From an uncultured Gammaproteobacteria bacterium (GTDB lineage Bacteria > Pseudomonadota > Gammaproteobacteria > Halothiobacillales > Halothiobacillaceae): a DNA stretch of 21,265 nucleotides. The position numbers and the translations under genes are program-made. Location of the stretch: contig CALKWL010000222.1 of the NCBI GenBank assembly GCA_938004235.1, positions 1 to 21,265 on the forward strand, read 5' to 3'. The notes below the pieces were generated by a model that was not told the origin of the DNA, ran no database searches, and saw only the letters and a program-made list of their open reading frames with translations. This document shows positions 6,194 to 14,992 of this stretch, piece after piece; the first letter of the stretch is position 1; the number at the start of each line of letters is the position of its first letter.

Positions 6194-8425
6194 TTACTGG
6201 ACGTTTTGAACTTCGGTCATCATGCCGTTTTCGACGATGCGCGGAGTTACAAAAATGAGAAGTTCAAATTTCTGGCTGCTTTTGAGGGTTTTGCTGAAGA
6301 GGGCGCGACCGATCCAGGGCAGATCACCAAGGAAGGGAATTTTATCGAGCTGATCGATATTGTTGATTTCATAGATTCCGCCGAGGACAACCGTTTCGCC
6401 ATTGTTGACTTGGACCTTGGTTTTGACTTCACGCTTGTCAAGCGGCGGGACGTTGTTGACCGACCGCGTCCAGTCGGGCTCATCCTTTTGCACCTTGATG
6501 TCCATGATGACATGGTTGTTCGGCGTGATTTGAGGGGTCACGATGGTTTGCAGCACGGCCTCCTTGAAGGATGTGGTCGTCGCGCCGCTCGAACTGGCCT
6601 CTTGATAAGGAATTTCCTTACCTTGCTTGATATAGGCAGGTTGGCCATTGGCGGTCAGTACGCGCGGGCTGGAGATGATTTCACCTTGTCCTTCAGCCTG
6701 CATGGCGGAGATTTCCATATCCACCAGGACATTTGAGCCCAAAATGCTCAGGCCAAGCGTCCCCATAGGATCGGTGACCGGAAGGTTGATGTTGTAACGG
6801 TTGCCCACGGTATTGGAGAAGCCGGGGGCGTTGGGAGTCACCATGTTTCCGGGGACGTTGCCGCCGACGATATTGGAAAGCATCTGGTTGGTGCCGGTAT
6901 TGGTGCCCGAATACACGACGGTTCCGTTAGAGCCGGTGTTAACACCCGTGACGCCCCAGCGAACTCCCAGTTCCCGCGAGAAGTTATCCGTGGCGATTAC
7001 AATGCGGGTTTCGATCAAAACCTGTTTGACGGGTGAATCAAGCTTTTTGACCAGTTCACGAATACGCTCAAGATTGTCGGCGATATCGTTGATCAGCAGG
7101 GTGTTGGTGCGCTCGTCAATGGTGATGGAGCCGCGAGGACTGAGGAATCCGTTGTTGCTGGCACCAGTAGATGGCGTGCCGCCGAGTGCGCCGACACTCC
7201 CGCCTGTCGAACCCGCAGGCTGAAGCAACTTGGCGATGTCCTGGGCACGCGCGTAGTTGATCTGAACAAAGTCGGATACCAGCGGCGCCAGGGTTTCGTT
7301 CTGACGAATCAGGTCAAGACGAGCCTTTTCCTGTGCTGCAATTTCGGCGGTCGGCGCAATAAACATGACGTTGCCGTTCTGGCGCATGGCCAGGCCGCGC
7401 GTTGTCAGAATCAGATCAAGCGCCTGATCCCATGGGACATTGTCCAGACGCAGGCTCATCCGACCCTGTACGCTGTCGCTTACCACAATGTTCTGGTTAG
7501 TGAAGTCGGCGAGCAGTTGCAGCAGCGGGCGTACTTCAATGTCCTGGAACTTGAGGGTCAGGCGTTCGCCTGTGAACTTTTTCGGCGCCAGCGGGTTGTT
7601 CTGATTGGTGTCGGGGGCAGGAACAGGGCGGATGTCCACGGTGAGCTGATTGCCGACCTGGTAAGCCATGTTTTCGAAGGCGACGCTGTTTTCAACGATC
7701 AGGCGCGTTCCCGAACCCTTACGCTCAACAATCACCATCTGCGCAGGCGTGGCGAAGTCGGAAACATCATATTTCGCTTCTTTCAGGCTTGTGTTGGGCA
7801 GATCGATAATCAGGCGCTTGCCTTCGGTCTTCATGGTCATGGGCGCATTGGCGGAGGGCATATTGACCAGAATGCGCCCCTCTCCCTTGGCGCCCAGTTT
7901 GAAATCGACTTGTGCAGGTTCCTGAGCAGGCGTTTTCACCTCAGCTGCGGCCGCCGGGGGCTGAGGTGCGCTTGCGTTGGCGCCGGTCCCGGCTTCTTCC
8001 GCAGAAGTTGGCTCGTTACCGGCGGTCACATTTTTGATGGCAAGGACAACATCATTACCTTCCAAGCTGATGTCGTAAGGCTGGCTGCGACCGAGGCTGA
8101 TAATGGCGCGAGCCCGGCCTTGAGCTTCGGCAAAACGCAGATCACGCACGTTGCCGATATCGATGGAACGCAGCTTATTCGCCGCGTCGAATTGCGTTTC
8201 GGGGAAGTCGAGGGCTATTCTCGCCGGCTCTTCAATCACGAAATTGGACGGCTTGGCCTGCAAGGGTTCAGCCATGACAAAGCGTATCTGGGTCGTGCCG
8301 TCCGGCAGCACATCGACATTGACGTCCTGGATCTGGTTGGCAGCCCATGCCGATGAGACGCTAAGGCTCAGCGCAAGAGCAATGGCCTGGGTCAGGCGGT
8401 TTTTTGAAGTGTGTGGCTGCATCAT
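6194..8425 (-). CDS. pilQ: Type IV pilus secretin PilQ
   Basis: PilQ forms the outer-membrane ring through which the type IV pilus passes. The 743-residue precursor has a signal peptide cleaved after SSAWA (about residue 28). Two AMIN-type peptidoglycan-binding beta domains follow: IQDVNVDVLPDGTTQIRF... near 32, and a second near 172. Next come the STN domain (LTLKFQDIEVRPLLQLLADF), a secretin N domain with a Gly/Ser-rich insert (GSTGGSVGALGG), and the C-terminal secretin domain with VLIETRIVIA and VPFLGDLPWIGRALF-like sequence (here IPFLGDLPWIGRALF). Length is normal for the family. The start overlaps the pilP stop as ATGA; a second ATG directly follows and could be used instead. Confidence 0.96.
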   Translation of the reverse strand: MMQPHTSKNRLTQAIALALSLSVSSAWAANQIQDVNVDVLPDGTTQIRFVMAEPLQAKPSNFVIEEPARIALDFPETQFDAANKLRSIDIGNVRDLRFAEAQGRARAIISLGRSQPYDISLEGNDVVLAIKNVTAGNEPTSAEEAGTGANASAPQPPAAAAEVKTPAQEPAQVDFKLGAKGEGRILVNMPSANAPMTMKTEGKRLIIDLPNTSLKEAKYDVSDFATPAQMVIVERKGSGTRLIVENSVAFENMAYQVGNQLTVDIRPVPAPDTNQNNPLAPKKFTGERLTLKFQDIEVRPLLQLLADFTNQNIVVSDSVQGRMSLRLDNVPWDQALDLILTTRGLAMRQNGNVMFIAPTAEIAAQEKARLDLIRQNETLAPLVSDFVQINYARAQDIAKLLQPAGSTGGSVGALGGTPSTGASNNGFLSPRGSITIDERTNTLLINDIADNLERIRELVKKLDSPVKQVLIETRIVIATDNFSRELGVRWGVTGVNTGSNGTVVYSGTNTGTNQMLSNIVGGNVPGNMVTPNAPGFSNTVGNRYNINLPVTDPMGTLGLSILGSNVLVDMEISAMQAEGQGEIISSPRVLTANGQPAYIKQGKEIPYQEASSSGATTTSFKEAVLQTIVTPQITPNNHVIMDIKVQKDEPDWTRSVNNVPPLDKREVKTKVQVNNGETVVLGGIYEINNIDQLDKIPFLGDLPWIGRALFSKTLKSSQKFELLIFVTPRIVENGMMTEVQNVQ

Positions 8426-8964
8426 GGCTTTTTACCCTGTGTTCCTGTGTCTTTCATGGTAATGGTGGCTGGCTTTTCCATCCAACCGCCATTGCCGTCG
8501 GGGAGGATTTCAATGAGGTCAATGGCTGTTTCCTGAATGCCGGTAATTTTGCCGAAATTTTGACCGAGATAGTTACCGACAACCACGGTGTGGATGGTGC
8601 CGTCAGGGGCGCTGACCAGTGCTTCGGTGCGTCCGTCACGCTCGATAATCCCCATCATGCCCAGTCCATCGAGGGGAAATGCTTCGAGCGGCTCTTTGGC
8701 TCGATTACTGTCCGGGCGTATACCGTTGTCCACTTTTTCTTCAACGTATTCAGGGACGGAGAAAGGATCGCGCATGTCGAATGCGTTGTAAGTAAAAGGC
8801 ACATACGGTTTGAGTTGCGGAATGGGCGGGATGGGCTTCCCTGGTTTCTGCATGGTTTCTGCGATGAAGCTCTCAAGGTCTTCTTTACCCTGTGTGCAGC
8901 CCTGGAGTACGGGCAGGGCGAGCGCGGTGAGCACAAAAATCAGGTGTTTCGACGTGTGTGTCAT
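8422..8964 (-). CDS. pilP: Type IV pilus inner-membrane lipoprotein PilP
   Basis: PilP is the periplasmic lipoprotein that links the PilN/PilO heterodimer to the secretin PilQ. The 180-residue product has a lipoprotein signal with lipobox LQGC (Cys23), a proline-rich linker (PGKPIPPIPQLKPYVPF), the conserved FDMRDPFSVP segment, and a C-terminal HR-like beta domain (GMMGIIERDGRTEALVSAPDGTIHTVVVGNYLGQNFGKI). It lies 12 bp after pilO and overlaps pilQ by 4 bp (ATGA), implying translational coupling within the pilMNOPQ operon. Length and motifs agree with the family. Confidence 0.96.
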   Translation of the reverse strand: MTHTSKHLIFVLTALALPVLQGCTQGKEDLESFIAETMQKPGKPIPPIPQLKPYVPFTYNAFDMRDPFSVPEYVEEKVDNGIRPDSNRAKEPLEAFPLDGLGMMGIIERDGRTEALVSAPDGTIHTVVVGNYLGQNFGKITGIQETAIDLIEILPDGNGGWMEKPATITMKDTGTQGKKP

Positions 8965-8976
8965 CCTTGTGGCTCC

Positions 8977-9621
8977 TTAACGTTTTGCCTTGCCGCCCGC
9001 AGGGGGGGCATTTTGTTTGAGCTCTTCATCGTCAAGGTAGCGATAGGTCTTGGCGGTGATTTTTAAATCGAGAACCTTGTTTTTGGCAAAGTCCTTGGAG
9101 GGCGTAATGGTGGCAAAGTTGTGCAGCGTGATAATTCGCGGCAAGGCGGCGGCATCGCTGACAAACTTCGCCAGCTGGTGATAACTGCCCTCAAAGCGCA
9201 GGGTGTACGGAGCTTCGGCGTAATAATCGTGCCGCACTTCCGGTAGAGCCTGAATTTGCACGTTTTCCAAGCCATCGGCGAGCGAGGTTTGCGCAACATC
9301 GACAATCAGGTTCTCAATTTCCTTTTTGCTAGGAAGCTGGCGGAGAATGGCGTGGAGGGTTTGCTCCATTTCAACAAGCTGAGCCTTGTAGGCATCGAGG
9401 TTGGCGGCGAGCTGTTGTTTTTCTACGATCTTGGCCTTCAGGTCAGGCTCTTTGGCGCGCTCGGTTTCAAGCTGGAGTTGCAGATGCTGGATATCGACGT
9501 AGTAGGACAGGCCAAGAACAGCAACGACGATGAGCACCAGCAAGGTTATGCGTACGCTCAGCGGCGCGCTGCCCAAATTGTTGGGGTCGTCTACGGATTG
9601 AAAATCTTTGATCAGATTCAT
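8977..9621 (-). CDS. pilO: Type IV pilus assembly protein PilO
   Basis: PilO is a bitopic inner-membrane protein that pairs with PilN to form the alignment subcomplex. The 214-residue sequence has a short cytoplasmic N-terminus (MNLIKDFQSVDDPNNLG), one membrane helix at about 22-42, a coiled coil at about 45-95 rich in Leu, Glu, Lys and Gln, and a ferredoxin-like C-terminal domain (APYTLRFEGSYHQLAKFVSDAA... typical of PilO). The start overlaps pilN by 4 bp (ATGA), so translation is likely coupled. The C-terminal tail is Lys/Pro/Gly-rich. Confidence 0.96.
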   Translation of the reverse strand: MNLIKDFQSVDDPNNLGSAPLSVRITLLVLIVVAVLGLSYYVDIQHLQLQLETERAKEPDLKAKIVEKQQLAANLDAYKAQLVEMEQTLHAILRQLPSKKEIENLIVDVAQTSLADGLENVQIQALPEVRHDYYAEAPYTLRFEGSYHQLAKFVSDAAALPRIITLHNFATITPSKDFAKNKVLDLKITAKTYRYLDDEELKQNAPPAGGKAKR

Positions 9622-10244
9622 TTTTTCTTGCTCTCATTACTGCCGTTAGACTCAGCATCCGAGGCTGGAGGCGTGATTTGTGCGTTGATTGAGAAGGCAA
9701 AATTCCCGTCAAAGGCAGTGCGGCGCTTGGGGTCGGCAGCCGTTTCGTCTTGAGCGAGAATGCCTTGGCCTTCAATTTCCGCATTACTTAAAAGACCGCT
9801 TTTGTTCAGGCTGCGCAAGTATTCGGCGACACGTGCGGTGGTGTCGCTCAAGCCGTTAATTTTTATACTCGCGGCGCCCTCGCCCAGGCTGATATTGGTG
9901 AGTACGATGCCTTCTGGTGTGGCGCGCGCCAGCGCGTCGAAGATTTTGACGATCAGACTACGCGTGGCTTGCAGCTTTTCGATGGCGCCCATGCGCGCGA
10001 CAAGATCATCCCGCTTTTTCTGAAGCAGCTTGATCTCTTCAATTTTTTTGTCGAGTTCGGCGACAGTTTTTTCAAGGTAGGCATTGCGCTCGACCTGTCG
10101 ATCGATCTGCCCTTGAACCACCATGTGGACAAGCAACGCGATACTTGCTGCGCCAATCAGAGCGAGACCTGCGTGGGTGACAAAATCTTTCTGGCGTTTC
10201 TTGCGTAAGGCTTCGCGCCAAGGTAATAGGTTAATGCGTGGCAT
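9618..10244 (-). CDS. pilN: Type IV pilus assembly protein PilN
   Basis: PilN spans the inner membrane and carries the cytoplasmic N-terminal motif that docks onto PilM. Here this is MPRINLLPWREALRKKR, matching the conserved INLLPWR signature exactly. A membrane helix at about 22-44 is followed by a coiled coil (about 45-85) and a periplasmic ferredoxin-like domain (PEGIVLTNISLGEGAASIKI...). The start codon shares its A with the pilM stop (TGATG), so the two are translationally coupled. The C-terminus is a Ser/Asn/Lys-rich tail of about 20 residues, probably disordered. Length (208) is typical. Confidence 0.97.
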   Translation of the reverse strand: MPRINLLPWREALRKKRQKDFVTHAGLALIGAASIALLVHMVVQGQIDRQVERNAYLEKTVAELDKKIEEIKLLQKKRDDLVARMGAIEKLQATRSLIVKIFDALARATPEGIVLTNISLGEGAASIKINGLSDTTARVAEYLRSLNKSGLLSNAEIEGQGILAQDETAADPKRRTAFDGNFAFSINAQITPPASDAESNGSNESKKK

Positions 10245-11317
10245 CAGTCGAAGCTCCTTAGTGCGAGGCCGCAGGCGATAAGCATGGAGGTTGCGTCTTC
10301 GTTCAGCATGCGACTTCCAGCGGCACCAGAAACCTGGGCGGAGCGCGTCATGCCGACAAAGGGATTTGCAATCTGCGTCTCAACGCCTGTGCCCATGGCA
10401 ATACGTTCGGTTAAGTCAGGCAAGCCAGCTACGCCGCCGCCAAGCAGGATGCGCGTGAGGGGGATACTCGGATGAGCTGCATAGAAAAATTGCAGGAAAC
10501 GTCCAATCTGCTGGGCGACAAGCTCGACAAATGGTATCAGTACCTCGGACTCGTAGCTTTCGGGTAAGCCTCCCTGGCGTTTGGATCGTCCCGCTTCGGC
10601 GTAGCTGAGTTGATAACGGCGCATGATCTCTTCGGTGTGCTGGCGTCCTCCGAAAGGGTGGTCGCGGGTGTAGATCATGTTGCCTTGGTGAAAAACGTTG
10701 ACGGCTGTGGTGTTGGCGCCAATGTCCAAGAGCACGATACCGCTGTCAGCATGGAGCTTGTCGAGTTTCGGCTCAAAAATCTGATGGAAAACGTTTTCTA
10801 GTGCGAAAGGTTCAACGTCAACAATTTCGACATTCAATCCCCCCATATCGGCGGCATTCTGTCGCGCCTCTACTTTTTCGGTGCGTGAGGCGGCAATCAA
10901 AATATCGATGTTTTCAGGATTGCCGGCAGTGGGGCCAAGAATGTCGTAATCCAGGCTTACCTCGTCCATCGCATGAGGAACGTACTGCTCGGCTTCCATT
11001 CGAACCTGCATGCTGAGTTCGGCTTCGCTAAGGTCGGCGGGTAATGTGATGACGCGCGAGATGCTGACGCTGCCAGGAATGGCGACGCAGGCGTGCTTTG
11101 CGCGGGTTCCGGAATCTTTTACGGCTTTGCGTATGGCCGCAGCGACGGCCTCGGGGTCGACGACATCCTTATCCTGCATGGCTCGCTCGGGCAGAGCCTC
11201 GATGGCGATGGCTTCGATGCGGTAGCCACTGGATGTCTTACTCAGTTCGAGTAATTTGACGGAGGAGGAGCTGATGTCCAGTCCTAGCAGCGGTGATTTG
11301 TTGGTTCGTCGAAACAC
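10244..11317 (-). CDS. pilM: Type IV pilus assembly ATPase-like protein PilM
   Basis: PilM is a cytoplasmic actin/FtsA-like protein that binds PilN and connects the motor side of the type IV pilus to the PilNOPQ alignment complex. The 357-residue product shows the first phosphate-binding strand GLDISSSSVKLLEL (about 12-25), the second GIVLLDIGANTTAVNVF, and the adenosine motif ILLGGGVAGLPDL. The start is GTG at 11317, supported by AGAGGA nine bases upstream and by the family N-terminus; no better ATG is available. It heads a tightly packed operon, pilMNOPQ, divergent from mrcA, an arrangement common in gammaproteobacteria. Confidence 0.96.
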   Translation of the reverse strand: MFRRTNKSPLLGLDISSSSVKLLELSKTSSGYRIEAIAIEALPERAMQDKDVVDPEAVAAAIRKAVKDSGTRAKHACVAIPGSVSISRVITLPADLSEAELSMQVRMEAEQYVPHAMDEVSLDYDILGPTAGNPENIDILIAASRTEKVEARQNAADMGGLNVEIVDVEPFALENVFHQIFEPKLDKLHADSGIVLLDIGANTTAVNVFHQGNMIYTRDHPFGGRQHTEEIMRRYQLSYAEAGRSKRQGGLPESYESEVLIPFVELVAQQIGRFLQFFYAAHPSIPLTRILLGGGVAGLPDLTERIAMGTGVETQIANPFVGMTRSAQVSGAAGSRMLNEDATSMLIACGLALRSFD

Positions 11318-11462
11318 GAGTCGTTTTCCTCTCTCGAAGCCTTTGCGGTATCGTGGCGCGCAGCAGGGCTTTTAGCAAGCTGATGATGAAGTGCGCACCG
11401 GGCGATCCTGAGGATTAAGCTCCGATGACGAATCACACCCACACAACACTTTCGCCACCTCT
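11318..11462. promoter_or_regulatory. Divergent pilM / mrcA intergenic region
   Basis: These 145 bp must hold the start signals of the pil operon (- strand) and mrcA (+ strand). On the minus strand TTGCTA (11378-11373), 17 bases, then CACGAT (11355-11350) is a weak sigma-70-like pair for pilM. On the + strand I see no convincing hexamers, and mrcA has no clear Shine-Dalgarno (CGCCACCTCT precedes the ATG). No operator could be identified. Confidence 0.35.
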
Positions 11463-13835
11463 ATGTCATTTCTAACATTCATTTTTAGGTTTGTCTTCTA
11501 TGTTGTTGTATTTATTGCACTGATTGCTTTGTCAGCATGGGGTGTAGCACGTTATGTTTATAGCGAAGACTTGCCCGATGTCAACTCGCTGCGCGATACG
11601 CAATATCAGGTGCCGATGCGGATCTATGATCGTTCAGGCGGCTTGATCGCCGAATTTGGCGAGAAGCGGCGCATTCCGGTCACGATCGATCAGGTGCCGC
11701 CGCTGGTGAAGAATGCTTTTCTTGCGGCGGAGGATGATCGCTTTTACCAGCATCCCGGGGTGGACTGGCAGGGTTTGTTTCGCGCGGCCTGGGAGTTGGT
11801 GCGTACGGGTCACAAAGGACAAGGCGGCAGCACGATCACCATGCAGGTGGCGCGTAACTTCTTCTTGAACAGTGAAAAAACCTACAGCCGGAAATTCAAT
11901 GAAATCCTGTTGGCGATCAAGATTGAGCGCGAGCTGACCAAGGATCAGATTCTTGAGCTGTATCTGAACAAGATTTACTTGGGTAATCGCGCTTACGGTA
12001 TTGCGGCGGCGGCATCGATTTATTACAACAAGACCATGGATCAACTGACGCCGGCTGAGGCAGCCATGCTCGCCGGCTTGCCCAAGGCTCCCTCCAAATA
12101 CAACCCGATTGTCAACCCTACGCGTGCCAAGATTCGTCGCGATTACGTCCTCGGTCGCATGTTTGATTTGGGTTGGTTGCCGCAGGCGGAGCTTGAGCTT
12201 GCTTTGGCAGAGTCGGTGGGGACGACGCTGTACTTGAATGCCACGGTCGAGCTTGAGGCACCGTATGTGGCTGAAATGGCGCGTGCCCGCATGGTGCAGG
12301 ATTATGGCGAGGCCGCCTATGAAAAAGGCCTGCGGGTGTACACCAGCATTGATCCGCGATTGCAGCGCGCGGCGGCGAGTGCCTTGCAGAATGCTTTGTT
12401 GGCGTATGAGCAGCGTTACCGCTGGCGTGGGGCGGAAGCGCATGTTGATCTGGCGGCCGGGGATGTTGCGGCGGCGACGGCCTTGGCTCAGACGCAGCGC
12501 ATGGTCGAGGGTCTGACAGCGGCGGTCGTGCTTGAAGCTAGCCCGCAAAAGGTCAAGGTGGTTGATGCCGCGGGCGAGGTGTCGGAGTTGGATGCCGTTT
12601 CGCTCAAATGGATCAAGGCGAGTCTGGGTAAGAACAAGGAGATTACAGTGACGGCTCTCCAACCCGGCGATGTGGTGCGCATCCGCTTTGATGCGGAGAG
12701 CACGCGACTTGCGCAGATCCCTGAGATTGCCGGCGCTTTTGTGGCGTTCGATCCGCAGAGCGGAGGCATGTTGGCTCTGAGCGGCGGCTTCGATTTTGCA
12801 TTGAGCAAGTTTAATCGCGCTTTCCAGGCGCAACGCCAGCCGGGTTCATCGTTTAAGCCCTTTCTGTATTCTGCGGCGCTTGAAAATGGCTTCACGCTTG
12901 CGAGCGTGATTAGTGATGATCCGCTGGTTTTTTCCGGCCAGGGGGGGAATAACGCAGACTGGAAGCCTGAGAACTACGGCGGCAGCTCCTACGGGCCGAC
13001 CCGTCTGCATGAAGCTCTGGTGCGCTCACAAAATCTGGTTTCCGTGCGCCTGATTGATGCCATGACGCCTCAGGTTGCGCTTAACCATGCCAAACTGTTC
13101 GGCTTGCCGACGCAGCAGTGGAGCCCGACGCTTTCATTGGCTTTAGGGAGTTACGCCTTGACGCCGTATGAGCTGGCTTCCGGATATATGGTTTTCGCCA
13201 ATGGCGGTTATCGTGTTGCGCCGTATTTCATCCAGAGGGTGGAGGATGTCAACGGCGTGGTGCTGTTTGAACAGCCCAAGCCCAGTTTCTGCGATACTTG
13301 CGCGCCGGGCGAGCCGAATGTCGCGCCGAGGGTGGTGGCCGAAGAGAATATCTGGCTGACCAATCTGATGTTGCGCGATGTGGCGCATCGGGGAACGGGT
13401 GCGGCGGCGGGTAGGGCGTTGAAGCGACCGGATGTCGCAGGAAAGACCGGTACGACCAACGATCAGCGTGATGCCTGGTTTTGCGGCTTTGGTCCAGGCG
13501 TCGCGGCTACGGCTTGGGTCGGTTTTGATGACTACCATTCCATGGGGCGCAAGGAGACCGGCGGGTCGGCGGCCTTGCCCATGTGGATTGATTTCATGCG
13601 TGTGGCGTTGACTGACGTTCCGGTTCAGGAAAACAAACCGCCCAAGGGTATTGTTACGGCAAGTATTGATCCGGCCAGTGGCGTGGTAGTCGAGAGCGGA
13701 ACGCCAGGGGCGATCAGGGAATATTTTGATTCCCGCCATGCGCTTTACACCACGGCGGTTATGTCAGATATGCTGCCGCCAGCCGAGCTCTTTGAGAGCT
13801 TGGGGGATGCGCAAGTGACCGAAGAGCTGTTTTAG
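11463..13835 (+). CDS. mrcA: Penicillin-binding protein 1A (bifunctional glycosyltransferase/transpeptidase)
   Basis: PBP1A polymerises and cross-links peptidoglycan in the periplasm. The 790-residue protein has an N-terminal membrane anchor (about 7-29) and a GT51 glycosyltransferase domain with catalytic Glu90 in EDDRFYQHPG, then GQGGSTITMQVARNFFL and KIYLGNRAYGIAAAA. An OB-like domain follows (about 310-430), then the class A transpeptidase with Ser462 in PGSSFKPF (SxxK), SQN as SxN, and KTGTTND (Lys661). A CDTC pair before the last motif corresponds in position to the ACPEC of E. coli PBP1A. All catalytic residues are present and the length is close to usual (about 800-850). It is divergent from pilM and ends at a strong hairpin. 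Confidence 0.97.
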   Translation: MSFLTFIFRFVFYVVVFIALIALSAWGVARYVYSEDLPDVNSLRDTQYQVPMRIYDRSGGLIAEFGEKRRIPVTIDQVPPLVKNAFLAAEDDRFYQHPGVDWQGLFRAAWELVRTGHKGQGGSTITMQVARNFFLNSEKTYSRKFNEILLAIKIERELTKDQILELYLNKIYLGNRAYGIAAAASIYYNKTMDQLTPAEAAMLAGLPKAPSKYNPIVNPTRAKIRRDYVLGRMFDLGWLPQAELELALAESVGTTLYLNATVELEAPYVAEMARARMVQDYGEAAYEKGLRVYTSIDPRLQRAAASALQNALLAYEQRYRWRGAEAHVDLAAGDVAAATALAQTQRMVEGLTAAVVLEASPQKVKVVDAAGEVSELDAVSLKWIKASLGKNKEITVTALQPGDVVRIRFDAESTRLAQIPEIAGAFVAFDPQSGGMLALSGGFDFALSKFNRAFQAQRQPGSSFKPFLYSAALENGFTLASVISDDPLVFSGQGGNNADWKPENYGGSSYGPTRLHEALVRSQNLVSVRLIDAMTPQVALNHAKLFGLPTQQWSPTLSLALGSYALTPYELASGYMVFANGGYRVAPYFIQRVEDVNGVVLFEQPKPSFCDTCAPGEPNVAPRVVAEENIWLTNLMLRDVAHRGTGAAAGRALKRPDVAGKTGTTNDQRDAWFCGFGPGVAATAWVGFDDYHSMGRKETGGSAALPMWIDFMRVALTDVPVQENKPPKGIVTASIDPASGVVVESGTPGAIREYFDSRHALYTTAVMSDMLPPAELFESLGDAQVTEELF

Positions 13836-13861
13836 CAGGGTGTTGAGAAACACCCTGCTAA
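13832..13861 (+). terminator. 13-bp hairpin at the end of mrcA
   Basis: TTAGCAGGGTGTT (13832-13844) pairs perfectly with AACACCCTGCTAA (13849-13861) around a GAGA tetraloop. The stem includes the mrcA stop codon. There is no T-run after it, so it is an atypical terminator or a 3'-end stabilising structure. It is also the first of a string of hairpins. Confidence 0.65.
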
Positions 13862-13862
13862 C

Positions 13863-14060
13863 GCAAGCCATGGATGGCTTGCACGAAGATCAAGTACGCT
13901 AAGTGCTTAATCTTCGGAGGCCGACGCGGCTAGGTACATCCATGTACCCAGCCCTTCGGGGAATGCTGCGCATTCCATCGTTGCTCCAGGCAACGATGGT
14001 GGCATGTACCGCGACGAGGCGAGTTGTTCGGGGCATGGATGTTCCGTCGTTTCCATGGCG
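13863..14060. repeat. Array of consecutive hairpins between mrcA and dapB
   Basis: After the mrcA end hairpin, successive palindromes follow nearly edge to edge. They are GCAAGCCAT/ATGGCTTGC (13863-13882); a 33-base stem CGAAGAT...ATCTTCG (13884-13916); GGCT-GGTACAT/ATGTACC-AGCC (13928-13953); GGAATGC/GCATTCC (13960-13976); CCATCGTTGC/GCAACGATGG (13975-13999, 10 bp); and CATGGA/TCCATG (14034-14057). Several share a central ATGGAT or its complement. No reading frame with family resemblance exists in 13836-14163. Function is unknown: a repeat cluster, a structured RNA or protein-binding sites are all possible. Confidence 0.7.
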
Positions 14061-14090
14061 TAGGTCACTAAAATGCGCAAGACAGCCCGG

Positions 14091-14150
14091 GCATGTATCG
14101 GGTTGATCGAGTCTAGGTGCATCCATGGAAAATTTCATTCAGAGTTTCCT
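14091..14150 (+). repeat. Hairpin repeat, copy B (upstream of dapB)
   Basis: This stretch repeats the organisation found before folA at 1171-1235: GCATGTATCGGGTTGATCGA, GTCT, a core with ATCC and ATGGA, then TTTCATTCAGAGTTTCCTT. The shared blocks are almost identical, but the long hairpin of copy A is reduced here by changes in the middle. It ends directly before the dapB ribosome binding site GAGGAGGT and supplies a spurious in-frame ATG at 14125. Confidence 0.65.
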
Positions 14151-14163
14151 TGAGGAGGTAGTT

Positions 14164-14967
14164 ATGTTGAGTGTGACGATTACCGGAAGCGGGGGGCGCA
14201 TGGGGCGTGCCTTGATCGAAGCTCTGGCGGTTTCGGATCAAGCGCGTCTGCATGGCGCGGTGGATCGCGGCGGAAGCGATTTGATCGGTCTGGACGCGGG
14301 TGAATTCGCCGGGGTCGGTCTGGCTGGAGTGCGAATTCACGATGATTTGGCGCTCGTCCTGCCTGGTTCCGATGCGGTGATTGATTTCACGCGCCCGGAA
14401 GCCATGCTGCATTATCTGCCTTTGTGCGTGGCCGCCGGTGTGCCGATGGTCATTGGCACGACAGGCTTCAGTGCAGAGCAGCGTGCCATGATCGAGACGG
14501 CTGCAACGCATATTCCCGTTGTGCTGGCGGCGAATTTCAGCGTGGGGGTTAACCTGTGTCTGAAATTGCTTGATACGGCGGCGCGCGTACTTAACGACGA
14601 CTTCGATGTGGAAATCATTGAGGCGCACCATCGTCACAAGGTCGATGCACCCTCGGGGACAGCGTTGGCCTTGGGGCAGGCGGTTGCCCATGCTTCGGGG
14701 CGCGATTTGCAAACCTGCGCGGTCTACGGGCGCGAGGGTATTACGGGCGAGCGCGATTCTGCGACCATAGGCTTTGCGACAGTGCGCGGCGGCGACATTG
14801 TGGGCGACCATACGGTGCTGTTTGCCGGCGTCGGCGAGAGGATTGAAATCACGCACAAGGCTTCGAGTCGCGCGACCTTTGCGCGCGGCGCGGTGCAGGC
14901 TGCGCGCTGGGTGAAAGGGCGTGAACCTGGCATGTATGACATGCAGGATGTACTGGGGTTGTGTTGA
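14164..14967 (+). CDS. dapB: 4-hydroxy-tetrahydrodipicolinate reductase
   Basis: DapB reduces 4-hydroxy-tetrahydrodipicolinate with NAD(P)H in the diaminopimelate/lysine pathway, feeding cell-wall and protein synthesis. The 267-residue protein has the nucleotide-binding GSGGRMGR (8-15), GTTGFS, and the signature EAHHRHKVDAPSGTA with His155, His156 and Lys159, equivalent to His159, His160 and Lys163 of E. coli. The start at 14164 is chosen because GGAGGT lies a few bases upstream and MLSVTITGSGGRMGR matches the family. An in-frame ATG at 14125 would add 13 residues encoded by a hairpin repeat. carA follows after 140 bp containing a hairpin and a promoter candidate. Confidence 0.96.
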   Translation: MLSVTITGSGGRMGRALIEALAVSDQARLHGAVDRGGSDLIGLDAGEFAGVGLAGVRIHDDLALVLPGSDAVIDFTRPEAMLHYLPLCVAAGVPMVIGTTGFSAEQRAMIETAATHIPVVLAANFSVGVNLCLKLLDTAARVLNDDFDVEIIEAHHRHKVDAPSGTALALGQAVAHASGRDLQTCAVYGREGITGERDSATIGFATVRGGDIVGDHTVLFAGVGERIEITHKASSRATFARGAVQAARWVKGREPGMYDMQDVLGLC

Positions 14968-14992
14968 GGTGCTGTCGCTTGTTGGCGGTCAT

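Noticed and set aside
11634..12833. Minus-strand open frame of 399 residues
   Set aside because: It is antisense to mrcA, whose catalytic motifs are intact; no recognisable domain.
13951..13961. CCC-TTCG-GGG tetraloop hairpin
   Set aside because: Only three base pairs, and it competes with the longer stems on either side.
13899..14138. Short open frames on both strands between mrcA and dapB
   Set aside because: They are made of the hairpin array, with no ribosome binding site or protein resemblance.
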